DNA of 64,000 nucleotides from Sediminicola sp037203765 (GTDB lineage Bacteria > Bacteroidota > Bacteroidia > Flavobacteriales > Flavobacteriaceae): positions 1 to 64,000 of the forward strand of contig NZ_JBBCAS010000006.1 of the NCBI RefSeq assembly GCF_037203765.1. Reading direction: 5' to 3'. The notes below the pieces were generated by a model. That model did not search any database, was not told the DNA's origin, and saw nothing but the letters and a program-made list of their open reading frames with translations. The translations under genes and the position numbers were made by a program. Shown here piece by piece: positions 23,696 to 31,904 of the stretch. Each line of letters starts with the position of its first letter. The first letter of the stretch is position 1.

Positions 23696-24811
23696 TCAGA
23701 ATTTCTTTTGGACCATCCTATGCGGTTGCAGGGACGAACTGATAATAATTTCAAAATCGATTACCCCCAATACCAATTCTTCATCCGTGATAACTTCAAC
23801 CTTCCAGAGCCCTGGCTTTACATTGTTCTTATAGGTATAGCCGCGATAACCACCATCTCTACCGCCGGTAATATCATAACCTATATCCTCTACAATTTCC
23901 CATGTTTCTGTATTGGGGTTGTACCACTGCCATCGGTGTATGATAGATTTTTCCAAGGCTGTTGGTGCAAAGATGGAAGAAAACACGTAGACATTATCCT
24001 GTGGGTCGTGAATGTATTTGAGCCTGTGTTTTCTCCAAAACACATACCATTCGTCCGTTTCGTAACTGACAATATATTTGTTGTTCCTTAATTTTATATC
24101 GTGCGCAACAACGCCCGCATCCATGGCCAGTGGTACGGGCGGGATGAGCCTCAGAAAGTAAAATGCATTGATCAGCAAATAAATAGATAATATAACGCCA
24201 ACAAGTTTTACAATCCTTATTTCTGCCCGCGTACTGGGACTTGCACCGTATATGAAAATAATTAGCGCCAAGGTGCACCCAAGACTCACCAGACCTGAAA
24301 TAATAAAGATCCTAGTGTTCATTTCACTGATGAAGACAGGAATGATAAAACTGAAAAAGGTAAAGCTTATAAAAAAGTATACACTAAACTGTAAGTACTT
24401 GTTCGAAATTCTTTTTTTAAGTAATTCATTCGCAAAGAATATAACGAGGAGAATGATAAAAAAGGAGATGGTCTTGGAGAGAGAAACACTTCTGGAAAAG
24501 TAGATGACATAGGCGCTGGAGAGTCCACCAAAGAAAAACTGTATGGCCAATGGGAGGTACATTTCATACCGGCCCAATTTGGTGTTTTTCCACCTGCCAT
24601 CGTCCACCAAATTATAGAGGTATAGGGAAACGGTCAGTGCTGTCATATATAGACAGAGCACAATGAGGTCGTACAAGCGATCTATGCGCCCAAGGGTCAG
24701 GGAATCAAAAATAAACCCTGCGATAAAAAAGATGACGGGAGCATATTTCTCATGCCTCCCAAGAAATCTTCGGAACGCACTATTCTTAAACCTGTCCAAT
24801 GCTCTTTTCAT
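23696..24811 (-). CDS. DUF2914 domain membrane protein
   Basis: 371 residues. About seven hydrophobic helices span residues 25-225 (YAPVIFFIAGFIFDSLTLG onward). The C-terminal ~140 residues form the periplasmic DUF2914 domain: HRWQWYNPNTETWEIVEDIG, GGRDGGYRGYTYKNNVKPGL and WKVEVITDEELVLGVIDFEI. The family's function is unknown; it may bind a ligand through the beta domain. It is a single gene with no clear terminator or operon partner. Confidence 0.88.
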   Translation of the reverse strand: MKRALDRFKNSAFRRFLGRHEKYAPVIFFIAGFIFDSLTLGRIDRLYDLIVLCLYMTALTVSLYLYNLVDDGRWKNTKLGRYEMYLPLAIQFFFGGLSSAYVIYFSRSVSLSKTISFFIILLVIFFANELLKKRISNKYLQFSVYFFISFTFFSFIIPVFISEMNTRIFIISGLVSLGCTLALIIFIYGASPSTRAEIRIVKLVGVILSIYLLINAFYFLRLIPPVPLAMDAGVVAHDIKLRNNKYIVSYETDEWYVFWRKHRLKYIHDPQDNVYVFSSIFAPTALEKSIIHRWQWYNPNTETWEIVEDIGYDITGGRDGGYRGYTYKNNVKPGLWKVEVITDEELVLGVIDFEIIISSSLQPHRMVQKKF

Positions 24812-24945
24812 ATGCTATTTTACAACAATGCCATTAGTAGTACGTCCCTAGGGGGGAGGTACCATTAAATTCCCTTTTAGCCCAAGGAAAATTACGCTTT
24901 GCTGTAGATTGGATTGATCCTAAACGTTTTAATTATGCTTGTATG

Positions 24946-24966
24946 CAATCCTTGATATAAGGATTG
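24946..24966 (-). terminator. Possible terminator of the lipoprotein gene at 25017
   Basis: CAATCCTT-GATAT-AAGGATTG is a perfect 8-bp hairpin 50 bases after the stop of the minus-strand lipoprotein gene. There is no T-tract, so termination is only possible. Confidence 0.35.
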
Positions 24967-25016
24967 GTTCATTACCAATCACATTATGAATCCCCACATG
25001 TAACGGGATGGATTTT

Positions 25017-26555
25017 TTACTCCACTTGCAAGGGAGTGTCATAGTGTTGGGACTTTCCGAAAAACCCTTCCTTATTGATGGAAATCTTCTCTTCCCGGTT
25101 TATTTCATACCCCTCAATAGTTGTACTTTTCCCATTATCAATGACCTCCTTTACCGAAAACTGATAAGCCTTTCGAATCACATGGGTAGGATAGAATTGG
25201 GATTCAATATACGTGTAACTCTCAATAAAATCACCTCGCGTTATTTCAAGAAAATCAATCAGCTCCCCTTTTTTGGTATAGTTCACAAGATAAGAGTCAT
25301 ACCAGCTACTTGTATTCGTAAAGCCAATAATTAAGGTATGGAAGTTGGGCGATAGCGCCACAGTTCCTACCACCGTAGTGGTAATGTCTTTGTTATTCGC
25401 ATAAAAATTTTTCACATTGTCCAGTGCTAGGATATGGAAAAACGCTTTGGTAATGTTGAAGGTATAATTTAGTTCAGGGTCGGGCGCTGCTATATTCTTG
25501 GCGAATTTGCGAATTCCCAGGTCTAAAAGGAACTTTTCAGCATCGTTGGGATTTTTAACTTGGAGAGCGAATTTTTTTGGGGCTATCTGATTTTTTTGAT
25601 TTTTTGGTGCCAGGATTGCCCTTTCAGATAAGATTTCTTTGTCTCCCTTAAAAATGCTCAGTGTAGCAGGAGGGGAATCTGAGGTTCCCAAAGTTATTAT
25701 GGAACATACATAGGTGTATGGGCCGTTGGAAAACTCATATCGGTGATTGCCACCACTTCCATCATGGATTACTTTTCCATTGGAAAGTATTAGATCTGGT
25801 GCCACATTCATGTTTTTTTCTATGGGCCAAGAAGCATATCTGAATTTATGATTGCCTAAATCATCAATCCGTATTCTGAATTTTTTAGTTTCCAATACAA
25901 CAATTGGCTGCTTAAATTCTTTTAGACTGGGATGTACATAGGCTTTTGTTATTGCAACTAGCCTTGCCTTTTTTTGTTGTTCTGATTGGGACTGGTAATT
26001 CACGGCAATTAATGTCCCGTCATAATCCAACCAAAGCATCCCATTTTTTAACATGATGCCTCTCCAACCCATAGCTGACCAATCTGTAGCTGGGTTCGAC
26101 CCAGAAATTAATTCAATAAGGTTGTCATCAAAAATTTCACGGTACCGCTCCAGAAATTCCCTTTCATTTCTTATGTCAGGAATTGGGGAGTCTCTTTTAA
26201 GTGGGAAGGAAACTTGGGTGGACAATTTTTCCTTCTTTTGGTTTTTAATATTATCTATGAATGTTTGTACGATCTCCTGATAATCTTCTCTTAAATGTTG
26301 CTCCCCTTTTTCAATTGATTTATCGTCCAGTTCAATTATTTCCTCACCGGTTTCCTGCAATGTGGAACTTGTATTGTCTCCAGAGCCTTTTTTGTTGCCA
26401 GAACATGCTATAAGGAACGAAGCTATGAAAACCATTAATAATGATGTGCGCGTGCAGTTTCGAATTAGGTTGAAGGCTCTTGGTTCCCTTTTAAAAGTTG
26501 GGCCGTAATTCATTTCCAATGCGGATACAGGATTGCATCTTAGATAATTTTTCAT
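25017..26555 (-). CDS. Large lipoprotein of unknown function
   Basis: Up to 512 residues. The hydrophobic segment TSLLMVFIASFLIACSG ends in a lipobox Cys, so the mature protein is membrane-anchored. The first ~40 residues before it are long for a signal, and the true start may be an internal Met (26513 or 26435). The rest has many short beta-strand patterns (IRIDDLGNHKFRYASW, NGPYTYVCSIITLGTSD), suggesting a beta-rich periplasmic or surface domain. The C-terminal half has FSVKEVIDNGKSTTIEGYE. No family is recognised. It begins a run of three lineage-specific envelope proteins. Confidence 0.72.
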   Translation of the reverse strand: MKNYLRCNPVSALEMNYGPTFKREPRAFNLIRNCTRTSLLMVFIASFLIACSGNKKGSGDNTSSTLQETGEEIIELDDKSIEKGEQHLREDYQEIVQTFIDNIKNQKKEKLSTQVSFPLKRDSPIPDIRNEREFLERYREIFDDNLIELISGSNPATDWSAMGWRGIMLKNGMLWLDYDGTLIAVNYQSQSEQQKKARLVAITKAYVHPSLKEFKQPIVVLETKKFRIRIDDLGNHKFRYASWPIEKNMNVAPDLILSNGKVIHDGSGGNHRYEFSNGPYTYVCSIITLGTSDSPPATLSIFKGDKEILSERAILAPKNQKNQIAPKKFALQVKNPNDAEKFLLDLGIRKFAKNIAAPDPELNYTFNITKAFFHILALDNVKNFYANNKDITTTVVGTVALSPNFHTLIIGFTNTSSWYDSYLVNYTKKGELIDFLEITRGDFIESYTYIESQFYPTHVIRKAYQFSVKEVIDNGKSTTIEGYEINREEKISINKEGFFGKSQHYDTPLQVE

Positions 26556-26654
26556 AAAAAAAGAACGAAGATCCCGCTCGGCTATTGTTTAAAAATTTTT
26601 TGATTTGAAGTGAATCTGCTGAATAGGTGGTTTTAGATACTGTTGGGAGAACAA

Positions 26655-27233
26655 CTATTCTTTGGAAGGTCTACCCAAATAATAATACCTCACCCCTTCG
26701 GAGTTGGGACTTAAAAACTGGAACAGTTTGAGCCTTACCAATGGTCTATTGTAATCCTTTTTGCCATAATACTCCAAGAACCTTTTAGCGATCAGGGCAT
26801 CATTGAGTTTCCCATGATTGACTTCCAGGTCTTGATCGGATAAAAAGGGTTCGGGAAAACCTTTACGATGATGCTGTTTTTGTAGCTTGGCCCTTCCTTG
26901 CATAGAAATTCCATTTTTATTTTTTAGAGTGCTTATATTTTTCAAAGCGCCATGGAGGTCGTAACTGATATTGAATTCCTTCCTGTTCTCTTGCTGTATT
27001 TTCCTTAGAAGCCTTCTATAGGATTTATGATCAGCATGTGCTATGATGCCTTTTTCAATAAGGTGATCTTGAAACTCGTAAAGGACCCGTTCCAGTTCTT
27101 GAAAATAATCGGGATTTTCTTTTGCCAACTCTTTTTCATATAAGGTCTCATAACTATGGTTGCTCACTTTACAGGATATGTTGAGGGAGATTAAGGTAAA
27201 GCATATTCCGAAAAGAATGTATTGTTTTTTCAT
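26655..27233 (-). CDS. Lipoprotein of unknown function
   Basis: 192 residues from the ATG at 27233. The signal sequence ends in ISLNISC, a lipobox. The mature protein is basic and helical (YFQELERVLYEFQDHLIEKG, SYRRLLRKIQQENRKE) with QGRAKLQKQHHRKGFP in the middle. The sequence resembles a small Bacteroidota-specific family but I cannot name it. It is 37 bases downstream of the secreted protein gene at 27271-28116, on the same strand, so they are probably co-transcribed. Confidence 0.68.
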   Translation of the reverse strand: MKKQYILFGICFTLISLNISCKVSNHSYETLYEKELAKENPDYFQELERVLYEFQDHLIEKGIIAHADHKSYRRLLRKIQQENRKEFNISYDLHGALKNISTLKNKNGISMQGRAKLQKQHHRKGFPEPFLSDQDLEVNHGKLNDALIAKRFLEYYGKKDYNRPLVRLKLFQFLSPNSEGVRYYYLGRPSKE

Positions 27234-27270
27234 CGTGCAGCAATGAGTTGTTGAAGTTCCCACTAGTTGT

Positions 27271-28116
27271 TTAGGACCCCAAGAAATTAATTAGTTCCAA
27301 GTTCGTTTTTGAACCGTCAATATTGATATACTCTAAACGCACAAATCCATATGTCTCATTGAAGTATGCCCTTAGCTGGGTTTCTCCAATACTACTGGTT
27401 GCAATGGCTTCAATTACGTAACAATCCAATGGTCCCAATTTAACATTCAGGGTTTTGTAATCAACGATCTCATATTGATATTCATTTTGAATCGTGCCCT
27501 TCCATAGTTTCCACCTTCCATCTGCCCAATAATCTCCGATTTTCAATGACCATGTCCATTTTGTGCCTATCTGATAAGGTGCTTTAATATAGGGAAAGGG
27601 ATTAAGTTCCAATATTTCGAAATAATTGTCACGAGGGGGGTGCATCCAAATGTTGCCTTCATTTTCAATTACCCCGGAGGAACTTCGTATAGAACCAACA
27701 TAATCGCCTTGTGTGGGATATGTATATGCTATGATGGTTTGATTGTAATCAGGAAAGCGTTTGCCGAAGCCTTGTAGTCCTTTTTCTACCGTAATATTTA
27801 CTTGCTTTATGGTGTTTTTGTTAAAATCCCTTACCGGAATAAAATTCCAATGGGCCAGACTATCGATATATTCTATATAGCGTTGCTCATTGTTTTTGTC
27901 GATATGTTCAAATTTATAATGGAACGAAACTCCCTCTCTAAAAATGACATTGTTCTTGTTGTATCGACTGTCATCAATATTTGTTGAATCAAATACTTCT
28001 ACGACTATACCATCCTCCTCTAATTCCAATTTGTAATCTTGAGCGATCTCCATATTCCTTTGAGCAAAAGAATGTGAAGTGATTGCAACCATTATGATGA
28101 GAGTTATTCTTTTCAC
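27271..28116 (-). CDS. Secreted protein, TapB/DUF3108-like
   Basis: 281 residues. The signal peptide MKRITLIIMVAITSHSFAQ is followed by a predicted beta-rich protein. The stretch YQIGTKWTWSLKIGDYWADG with a later LGPLDCYVIEAIATSSIGET and LRAYFNETYGFVRLEYINID resembles the extended beta-sheet of DUF3108/TapB-like periplasmic proteins. The function is unknown. It precedes the lipoprotein at 26655-27233 by 37 bases and follows a 194-base AT-rich region with no recognisable promoter or terminator. Confidence 0.68.
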   Translation of the reverse strand: MKRITLIIMVAITSHSFAQRNMEIAQDYKLELEEDGIVVEVFDSTNIDDSRYNKNNVIFREGVSFHYKFEHIDKNNEQRYIEYIDSLAHWNFIPVRDFNKNTIKQVNITVEKGLQGFGKRFPDYNQTIIAYTYPTQGDYVGSIRSSSGVIENEGNIWMHPPRDNYFEILELNPFPYIKAPYQIGTKWTWSLKIGDYWADGRWKLWKGTIQNEYQYEIVDYKTLNVKLGPLDCYVIEAIATSSIGETQLRAYFNETYGFVRLEYINIDGSKTNLELINFLGS

Positions 28117-28310
28117 GGATAGTTAAATTATTTAATTTCAATTGGTTGTCAGGTGTGGATTATGGTAAAACCACTTGTTCAATAACTCAGGATGTTGGTG
28201 TCAAAACATAAGTTGCAACTTGCAATTCTGTAGTGATTTTCTTTACGTTTTAGTTACAATATGAAACTGGTAATAATTAGTAAAGTTTAAGGAATTTATA
28301 AATAGTTGAA

Positions 28311-28787
28311 TTATGAATAGTTATGTGCCAACACTCCTATTAGGGCAATTAACCCAAAGACAACATAAACGCCAACCATGATTATGGTCAGGATTCCCCA
28401 AAATTTATAGAGGGACTTTAGGTTGCCAAGGGCCCCATTCAAATCCTCATTATTTTTTGTGGTGATGGCCAATTTTAACTTTTGAGAAAATTTGAATAAA
28501 TATAAAGTCGGGAAAAAATAAAGAAGTCCCAATACTCCATAGATTAATCCAACCATGATTCCCATCCCCGAGGATATGGGGTTTATTTGTTCCCCTGGCA
28601 TGATAGACAACATGGAGCCAGCGAAAAATGCCATAATAAATATGAGGCCTGTGAAAATAAAACCAATGACTGATAGGAACTTGGCCCACTTACCGGTTTC
28701 TGTTAAGTAGTTGATTGCAGTCCCTGTTATGCTTAGATGGGTTTTTAGGTTAGCTGGGTTTGTTGATTGATTGTTTTGTTCTTCCAT
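28311..28787 (-). CDS. DUF5362 family membrane protein
   Basis: 158 residues. Four hydrophobic helices (FLSVIGFIFTGLIFIMAFFA, GIMVGLIYGVLGLLYFFPTL, and one C-terminal segment) follow a hydrophilic N-terminus. YLFKFSQKLKLAITTKNNED and LNGALGNLKSLYKFWGILTI are the DUF5362 hallmark linking helices 2 and 3. No function is known. The gene diverges from ssb. Confidence 0.85.
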   Translation of the reverse strand: MEEQNNQSTNPANLKTHLSITGTAINYLTETGKWAKFLSVIGFIFTGLIFIMAFFAGSMLSIMPGEQINPISSGMGIMVGLIYGVLGLLYFFPTLYLFKFSQKLKLAITTKNNEDLNGALGNLKSLYKFWGILTIIMVGVYVVFGLIALIGVLAHNYS

Positions 28788-28874
28788 AATTTAGTTTATA
28801 TTCTTTAAATATAGAAAATAATACCAAAAGTGTATGGTGTGGTAGGTAAAAAGTGTTAAATGAATACAACCGAC

Positions 28875-28888
28875 TACAAACGTTTGTA
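28875..28888. promoter_or_regulatory. 14-base palindrome in the DUF5362-ssb divergent region
   Basis: TACAAACGTTTGTA is a perfect palindrome lying between two divergent genes, 47 bases upstream of a -7-like box for ssb. The length and position suggest a repressor or activator site; the regulator is unknown. It could bear on a DNA-damage or competence signal because ssb is downstream. Confidence 0.45.
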
Positions 28889-28934
28889 AACGAAAGTAAC
28901 TATTTCCAAACCGAGTGCAGGGGAATAAGGGTGG

Positions 28935-28942
28935 TAGGTTTG
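28935..28942 (+). promoter_or_regulatory. Putative -7 box of ssb
   Basis: TAGGTTTG matches TAnnTTTG and lies 58 bases before the ssb ATG. No TTG is found about 20 bases upstream, so confidence is limited. Confidence 0.33.
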
Positions 28943-29000
28943 TGGTGTCGAAACATAGGAACTCGATAGTATGAACTGTTAAACCATTAAAATTAGTATT

Positions 29001-29333
29001 ATGAACGCACTTAGAAACAGAGTACAGTTGATTGGAAACTTGGGGAACGACCCAGAAATTGTGAACATGGAGAGCGGGACCAAACTCGCAAAATTTTCCA
29101 TCGCCACCAACGAAATCTATAAGAACACCAAAGGGGAAAAGGTTACCGATACCCAATGGCATAATGTGGTCGCCTGGGGCAAAACCGCAGAAATAATAGA
29201 AAAATACCTCGTAAAGGGCAATGAAGTGGCCATTGAAGGGAAACTGACGTCCCGCACCTATGAGACCAAGGAAGGGGAGAAGCGGTATGTTACCGAAATC
29301 AAATGCAACGAGCTTCTGATGTTGGGCAAATAG
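29001..29333 (+). CDS. ssb: Short single-stranded DNA-binding protein
   Basis: 110 residues, an OB fold with the family's opening MNALRNRVQLIGNLGNDPEI, aromatic residues in VTDTQWHNVVAWGKTAEIIE, and LVKGNEVAIEGKLTSRTYET. It stops right after the OB fold (NELLMLGK) and lacks the flexible linker and acidic tip that most bacterial SSBs use to recruit partners. It is therefore likely to be a secondary SSB, with the main gene elsewhere. It has its own terminator and a palindrome upstream. Confidence 0.9.
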   Translation: MNALRNRVQLIGNLGNDPEIVNMESGTKLAKFSIATNEIYKNTKGEKVTDTQWHNVVAWGKTAEIIEKYLVKGNEVAIEGKLTSRTYETKEGEKRYVTEIKCNELLMLGK

Positions 29334-29348
29334 AACCCCAATAAAACG

Positions 29349-29386
29349 AAAAGCCCCACTGGCAACTACTGCTTGTGGGGCTTTTT
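29349..29386. terminator. Bidirectional terminator between ssb and M28 peptidase
   Basis: AAGCCCCAC (29351-29359) pairs with GTGGGGCTT (29375-29383), followed by TTTTTCTTT on the plus strand and by TTTTCGTTTT on the minus strand. It stops both convergent genes. Confidence 0.88.
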
Positions 29387-29406
29387 CTTTGGTAAAGGTC
29401 GGTCAA

Positions 29407-30963
29407 TTATTCGTCTTTGCCTCCATCTCGGTTCGGAGATCGCGGTTCGGGCCATGTTCTTTGTTCCCCGGTTCTCGGATTCGTATGCAGCACCGCCTTT
29501 TCACGGGAAGTTTTCTCTGGGTCCTCGCTGGCCATATAAGCAAGTATAGCGGTAAGGATAGCGTTGTTCCTAACATCATCGAACACGATCTTATCGTAGG
29601 TATCCAAATTGGTATGCCAGGTATAATCAAAATAGCTCCAGTTCAAAGAACTCAAAGAAAACGCCGGTGCTCCTGCCGCTACAAAAGAAGCGTAATCAGA
29701 CCCTCCGCCCCCAGGGGTACCCGGGAAGGTGGTTTCAATATGTTTGGTGATAGATTCCGGGGCGGCCTCCAGCCAACGGCCCATATAGTCATAGGCGTTC
29801 AAAAATCCCTGTCCGGAAATACGAACAACCCTTCCCGTTCCATTGTCCTGGTTGAACAACGCCTGTAATCCTTCTACTACTTCGGGACGGTCTTCTACAA
29901 AGGCTCGGGACCCGTTCAGTCCCTGTTCCTCACTGCCCCAATGCCCCACAATAATGGTGCGTTTAGGGTTGGGATAAATCTTTTTTAAGATTCTTGCCGC
30001 TTCCATCATGGTAATGGTACCTGTTCCATTGTCTGTAGCTCCAGTTGCCCCGTCCCATGAATCAAAATGGGCAGAAAGAACGATATACTCATTGGGCAAT
30101 TCTGTACCAGGGATGGTTGCGATGGTATTAAAGGTGGGTACGGTGCCCAATTCCTCTGATTCTGCCACGACCTTAATAATCGGCTGTTCCCCATGCTCTA
30201 CCATGCGGTACAATAGGCCATAGTCTTCCAACGTTAGATCTACTACCGGGATGTTTTTGGTGTTGGCGCCAAATATTTTATTGGCCCCAAATCCTTCTGA
30301 CCAGCGTGATTGGATTATGCCCAATGCCCCAGCAGCCTCCAAGGCCTTGTTGATGTTTCTGGTGGTGTATCCTGTTTTTTTGATACGCTCCCTCCATGCT
30401 TCGGTTTGGGCTGCCCGGTCCTTTTTCATTTTTTCAAAGGATTCTTCCGTGGCATATTCCTTCCAATTATAATCGGGTCTTCCGGTTGGTTCCATCATGG
30501 ACACCATTACAAATTTGCCCTTAACATTGGGCAACCATTTTTGGAACGCCAAGGAGTCGGCCACATCCGGGATGATGACCATGCCGGCAGTGATCCCTTT
30601 TTTTGATGTGCCTGGGCTCCAGGCCAATTGCATCCCGCTAAGGCTAACAACCCTTGGAGATACCAAATCTACATGGGTAATACCACGTTCCCATCCACGC
30701 CATTGTCCCCATTTCTCATTGGTGGCGGTGATACCCCATTTCGCATAGGTGTCCACAGCCCAATCGTGGGCTTTTTTCATTTGTGGGGTACCTACAAGTC
30801 GAGGTCCTATAACATCCATCAGCTCGTGGGCCAATGGCTCCAATTGAGAATTTTCATGGGCCTCTTTAACTATTTTATCTACTATTTCTTGGGTGGTCTG
30901 TGCAAAGGCAATGATGCCATGTAGCATAAAGAGTGCTACGAGGAATGGTAAACTTTTTTTCAT
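29407..30963 (-). CDS. Secreted M28 family aminopeptidase with a PA-type insert
   Basis: 518 residues. The signal peptide MKKSLPFLVALFMLHGIIAFAQ is followed by a PA-like domain in the N-terminal half and the M28 catalytic domain. SAHFDSWDGATGATDNGTG gives the first His and Asp, HWGSEEQGLNGS the catalytic Glu pair, NQDNGTG the third ligand, and YTWHTNLDTYDKI the last His. The layout is that of carboxypeptidase-Q-like M28 enzymes. The C-terminal tail is short and basic (EPRSPNRDGGKDE). It is a single gene, convergent with ssb. Confidence 0.9.
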   Translation of the reverse strand: MKKSLPFLVALFMLHGIIAFAQTTQEIVDKIVKEAHENSQLEPLAHELMDVIGPRLVGTPQMKKAHDWAVDTYAKWGITATNEKWGQWRGWERGITHVDLVSPRVVSLSGMQLAWSPGTSKKGITAGMVIIPDVADSLAFQKWLPNVKGKFVMVSMMEPTGRPDYNWKEYATEESFEKMKKDRAAQTEAWRERIKKTGYTTRNINKALEAAGALGIIQSRWSEGFGANKIFGANTKNIPVVDLTLEDYGLLYRMVEHGEQPIIKVVAESEELGTVPTFNTIATIPGTELPNEYIVLSAHFDSWDGATGATDNGTGTITMMEAARILKKIYPNPKRTIIVGHWGSEEQGLNGSRAFVEDRPEVVEGLQALFNQDNGTGRVVRISGQGFLNAYDYMGRWLEAAPESITKHIETTFPGTPGGGGSDYASFVAAGAPAFSLSSLNWSYFDYTWHTNLDTYDKIVFDDVRNNAILTAILAYMASEDPEKTSREKAVLHTNPRTGEQRTWPEPRSPNRDGGKDE

Positions 30964-31140
30964 GGATATGGTTTCGTTATATGTTCAATTCACTAAGATA
31001 GTAATTTAGTTTTCTAGATGTAACCAATAAATTTCTATGGGGCTATATGGAAGTGTATGGTAGGGTTTTGAGCCGTTCGGTTGTTACATGATTAGAAGCA
31101 CGATCTAGATAGGTCTATAGAATTAAATTAATTTTTTGAT

Positions 31141-31581
31141 ATGAAACAGATTCAGACATGTATTGCCATAGGATTGTTTATAGGATCTTTTACCGCCTAT
31201 GCACAAAATGAAGAGGTTAGTGAAGAAAAGAAACTATCCTATTATGAGCAAAGGGCACAGGAGGATGCCAAATACGAACAAGAATTGAGAACAGATAATG
31301 AAGAAGAAGCCGAGGAATTTTGGGAAGACCAACAAGCCTATGAGAAGGACCTTAAAAAAAGGGACAAAAAAGCTTATAAAGCCTATATGAAGGGTAAAAG
31401 GGATGCCTATGAGGAGCATGCGGAGCATTGCCATCACCATCATCATAGTACTCACTTCTACTATTATGCCGACCATTATTACAGTTCTCCAAGGTATTAT
31501 AGGAGTTCCCCTAGAAGGAGTACTATTAGCACCGGCGTCCGCGTAGGTACCCCAAGAGTGCGATTGGGAATTGGATTGTAA
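31141..31581 (+). CDS. Secreted His/Tyr-rich acidic protein
   Basis: 146 residues. A signal peptide (CIAIGLFIGSFTAYAQ) precedes a mature part made of a charged helix (YYEQRAQEDAKYEQELRTD, KRDKKAYKAYMKGKRDAYEE), a His cluster (HAEHCHHHHHSTHFYYYADH) and a Tyr/Ser/Arg-rich C-terminus. The His block could bind Zn or Ni in the periplasm, and the tail resembles a glycine/Tyr-rich sticky region. I recognise no family. The gene is alone and ends in a strong terminator. Confidence 0.72.
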   Translation: MKQIQTCIAIGLFIGSFTAYAQNEEVSEEKKLSYYEQRAQEDAKYEQELRTDNEEEAEEFWEDQQAYEKDLKKRDKKAYKAYMKGKRDAYEEHAEHCHHHHHSTHFYYYADHYYSSPRYYRSSPRRSTISTGVRVGTPRVRLGIGL

Positions 31582-31600
31582 CGAAAAAGGAAAGAAATAA

Positions 31601-31628
31601 AAACACCGCCAATCGGCGGTGTTTTTTG
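31601..31628. terminator. Bidirectional terminator
   Basis: ACACCGCC (31603-31610) pairs with GGCGGTGT (31615-31622) around AATC, followed by TTTTTT on the plus strand and by TTTTTATTT on the minus strand. It separates the His-rich gene from the Lys-rich small gene. Confidence 0.88.
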
Positions 31629-31631
31629 CAT

Positions 31632-31823
31632 TTATGCGGCCCGATCTTTGGATAGATCAAAACAAGGACAGCGTTTGCACCTTTTATCCTCGGACTTTTT
31701 GTATTTATCACAACATTTGGACTTGCAACCTTTTGGTGCTAAGGCTTTAAGTAGCGCTTTCTGCTCCTTTTTAAGCGCTTTTTTGCGTTTTTTCTCTTCC
31801 TTTTCGGCCTTACTTTTTCCCAA
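31632..31823 (-). CDS. Lys-rich small protein with C-terminal cysteines
   Basis: 63 residues. The first half is nearly all Lys, Glu and Ala (KAEKEEKKRKKALKKEQKAL), a helical basic segment. The second half has six Cys: GCKSKCCDKYKKSEDKRC then KRCPCFDL, a possible metal site. I recall similar small proteins across Flavobacteriaceae but no function. Very high Lys content warns of a spurious frame, but the start, the cysteine pattern and the flanking terminator argue for a gene. Confidence 0.6.
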   Translation of the reverse strand: MGKSKAEKEEKKRKKALKKEQKALLKALAPKGCKSKCCDKYKKSEDKRCKRCPCFDLSKDRAA

Positions 31824-31904
31824 CCTATCTTTGTTTGAAGATGAGCGGCAAAATTAGTTATTTTGAATCAATCCAAATAAGCCCCCGTGTTAAAGTTTTG
31901 CCTT

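Noticed and set aside
29407..30963. Long plus-strand ORFs opposite the M28 peptidase (for example 30310-30606)
   Set aside because: They are shadows of the minus-strand gene, with no family pattern or start context.
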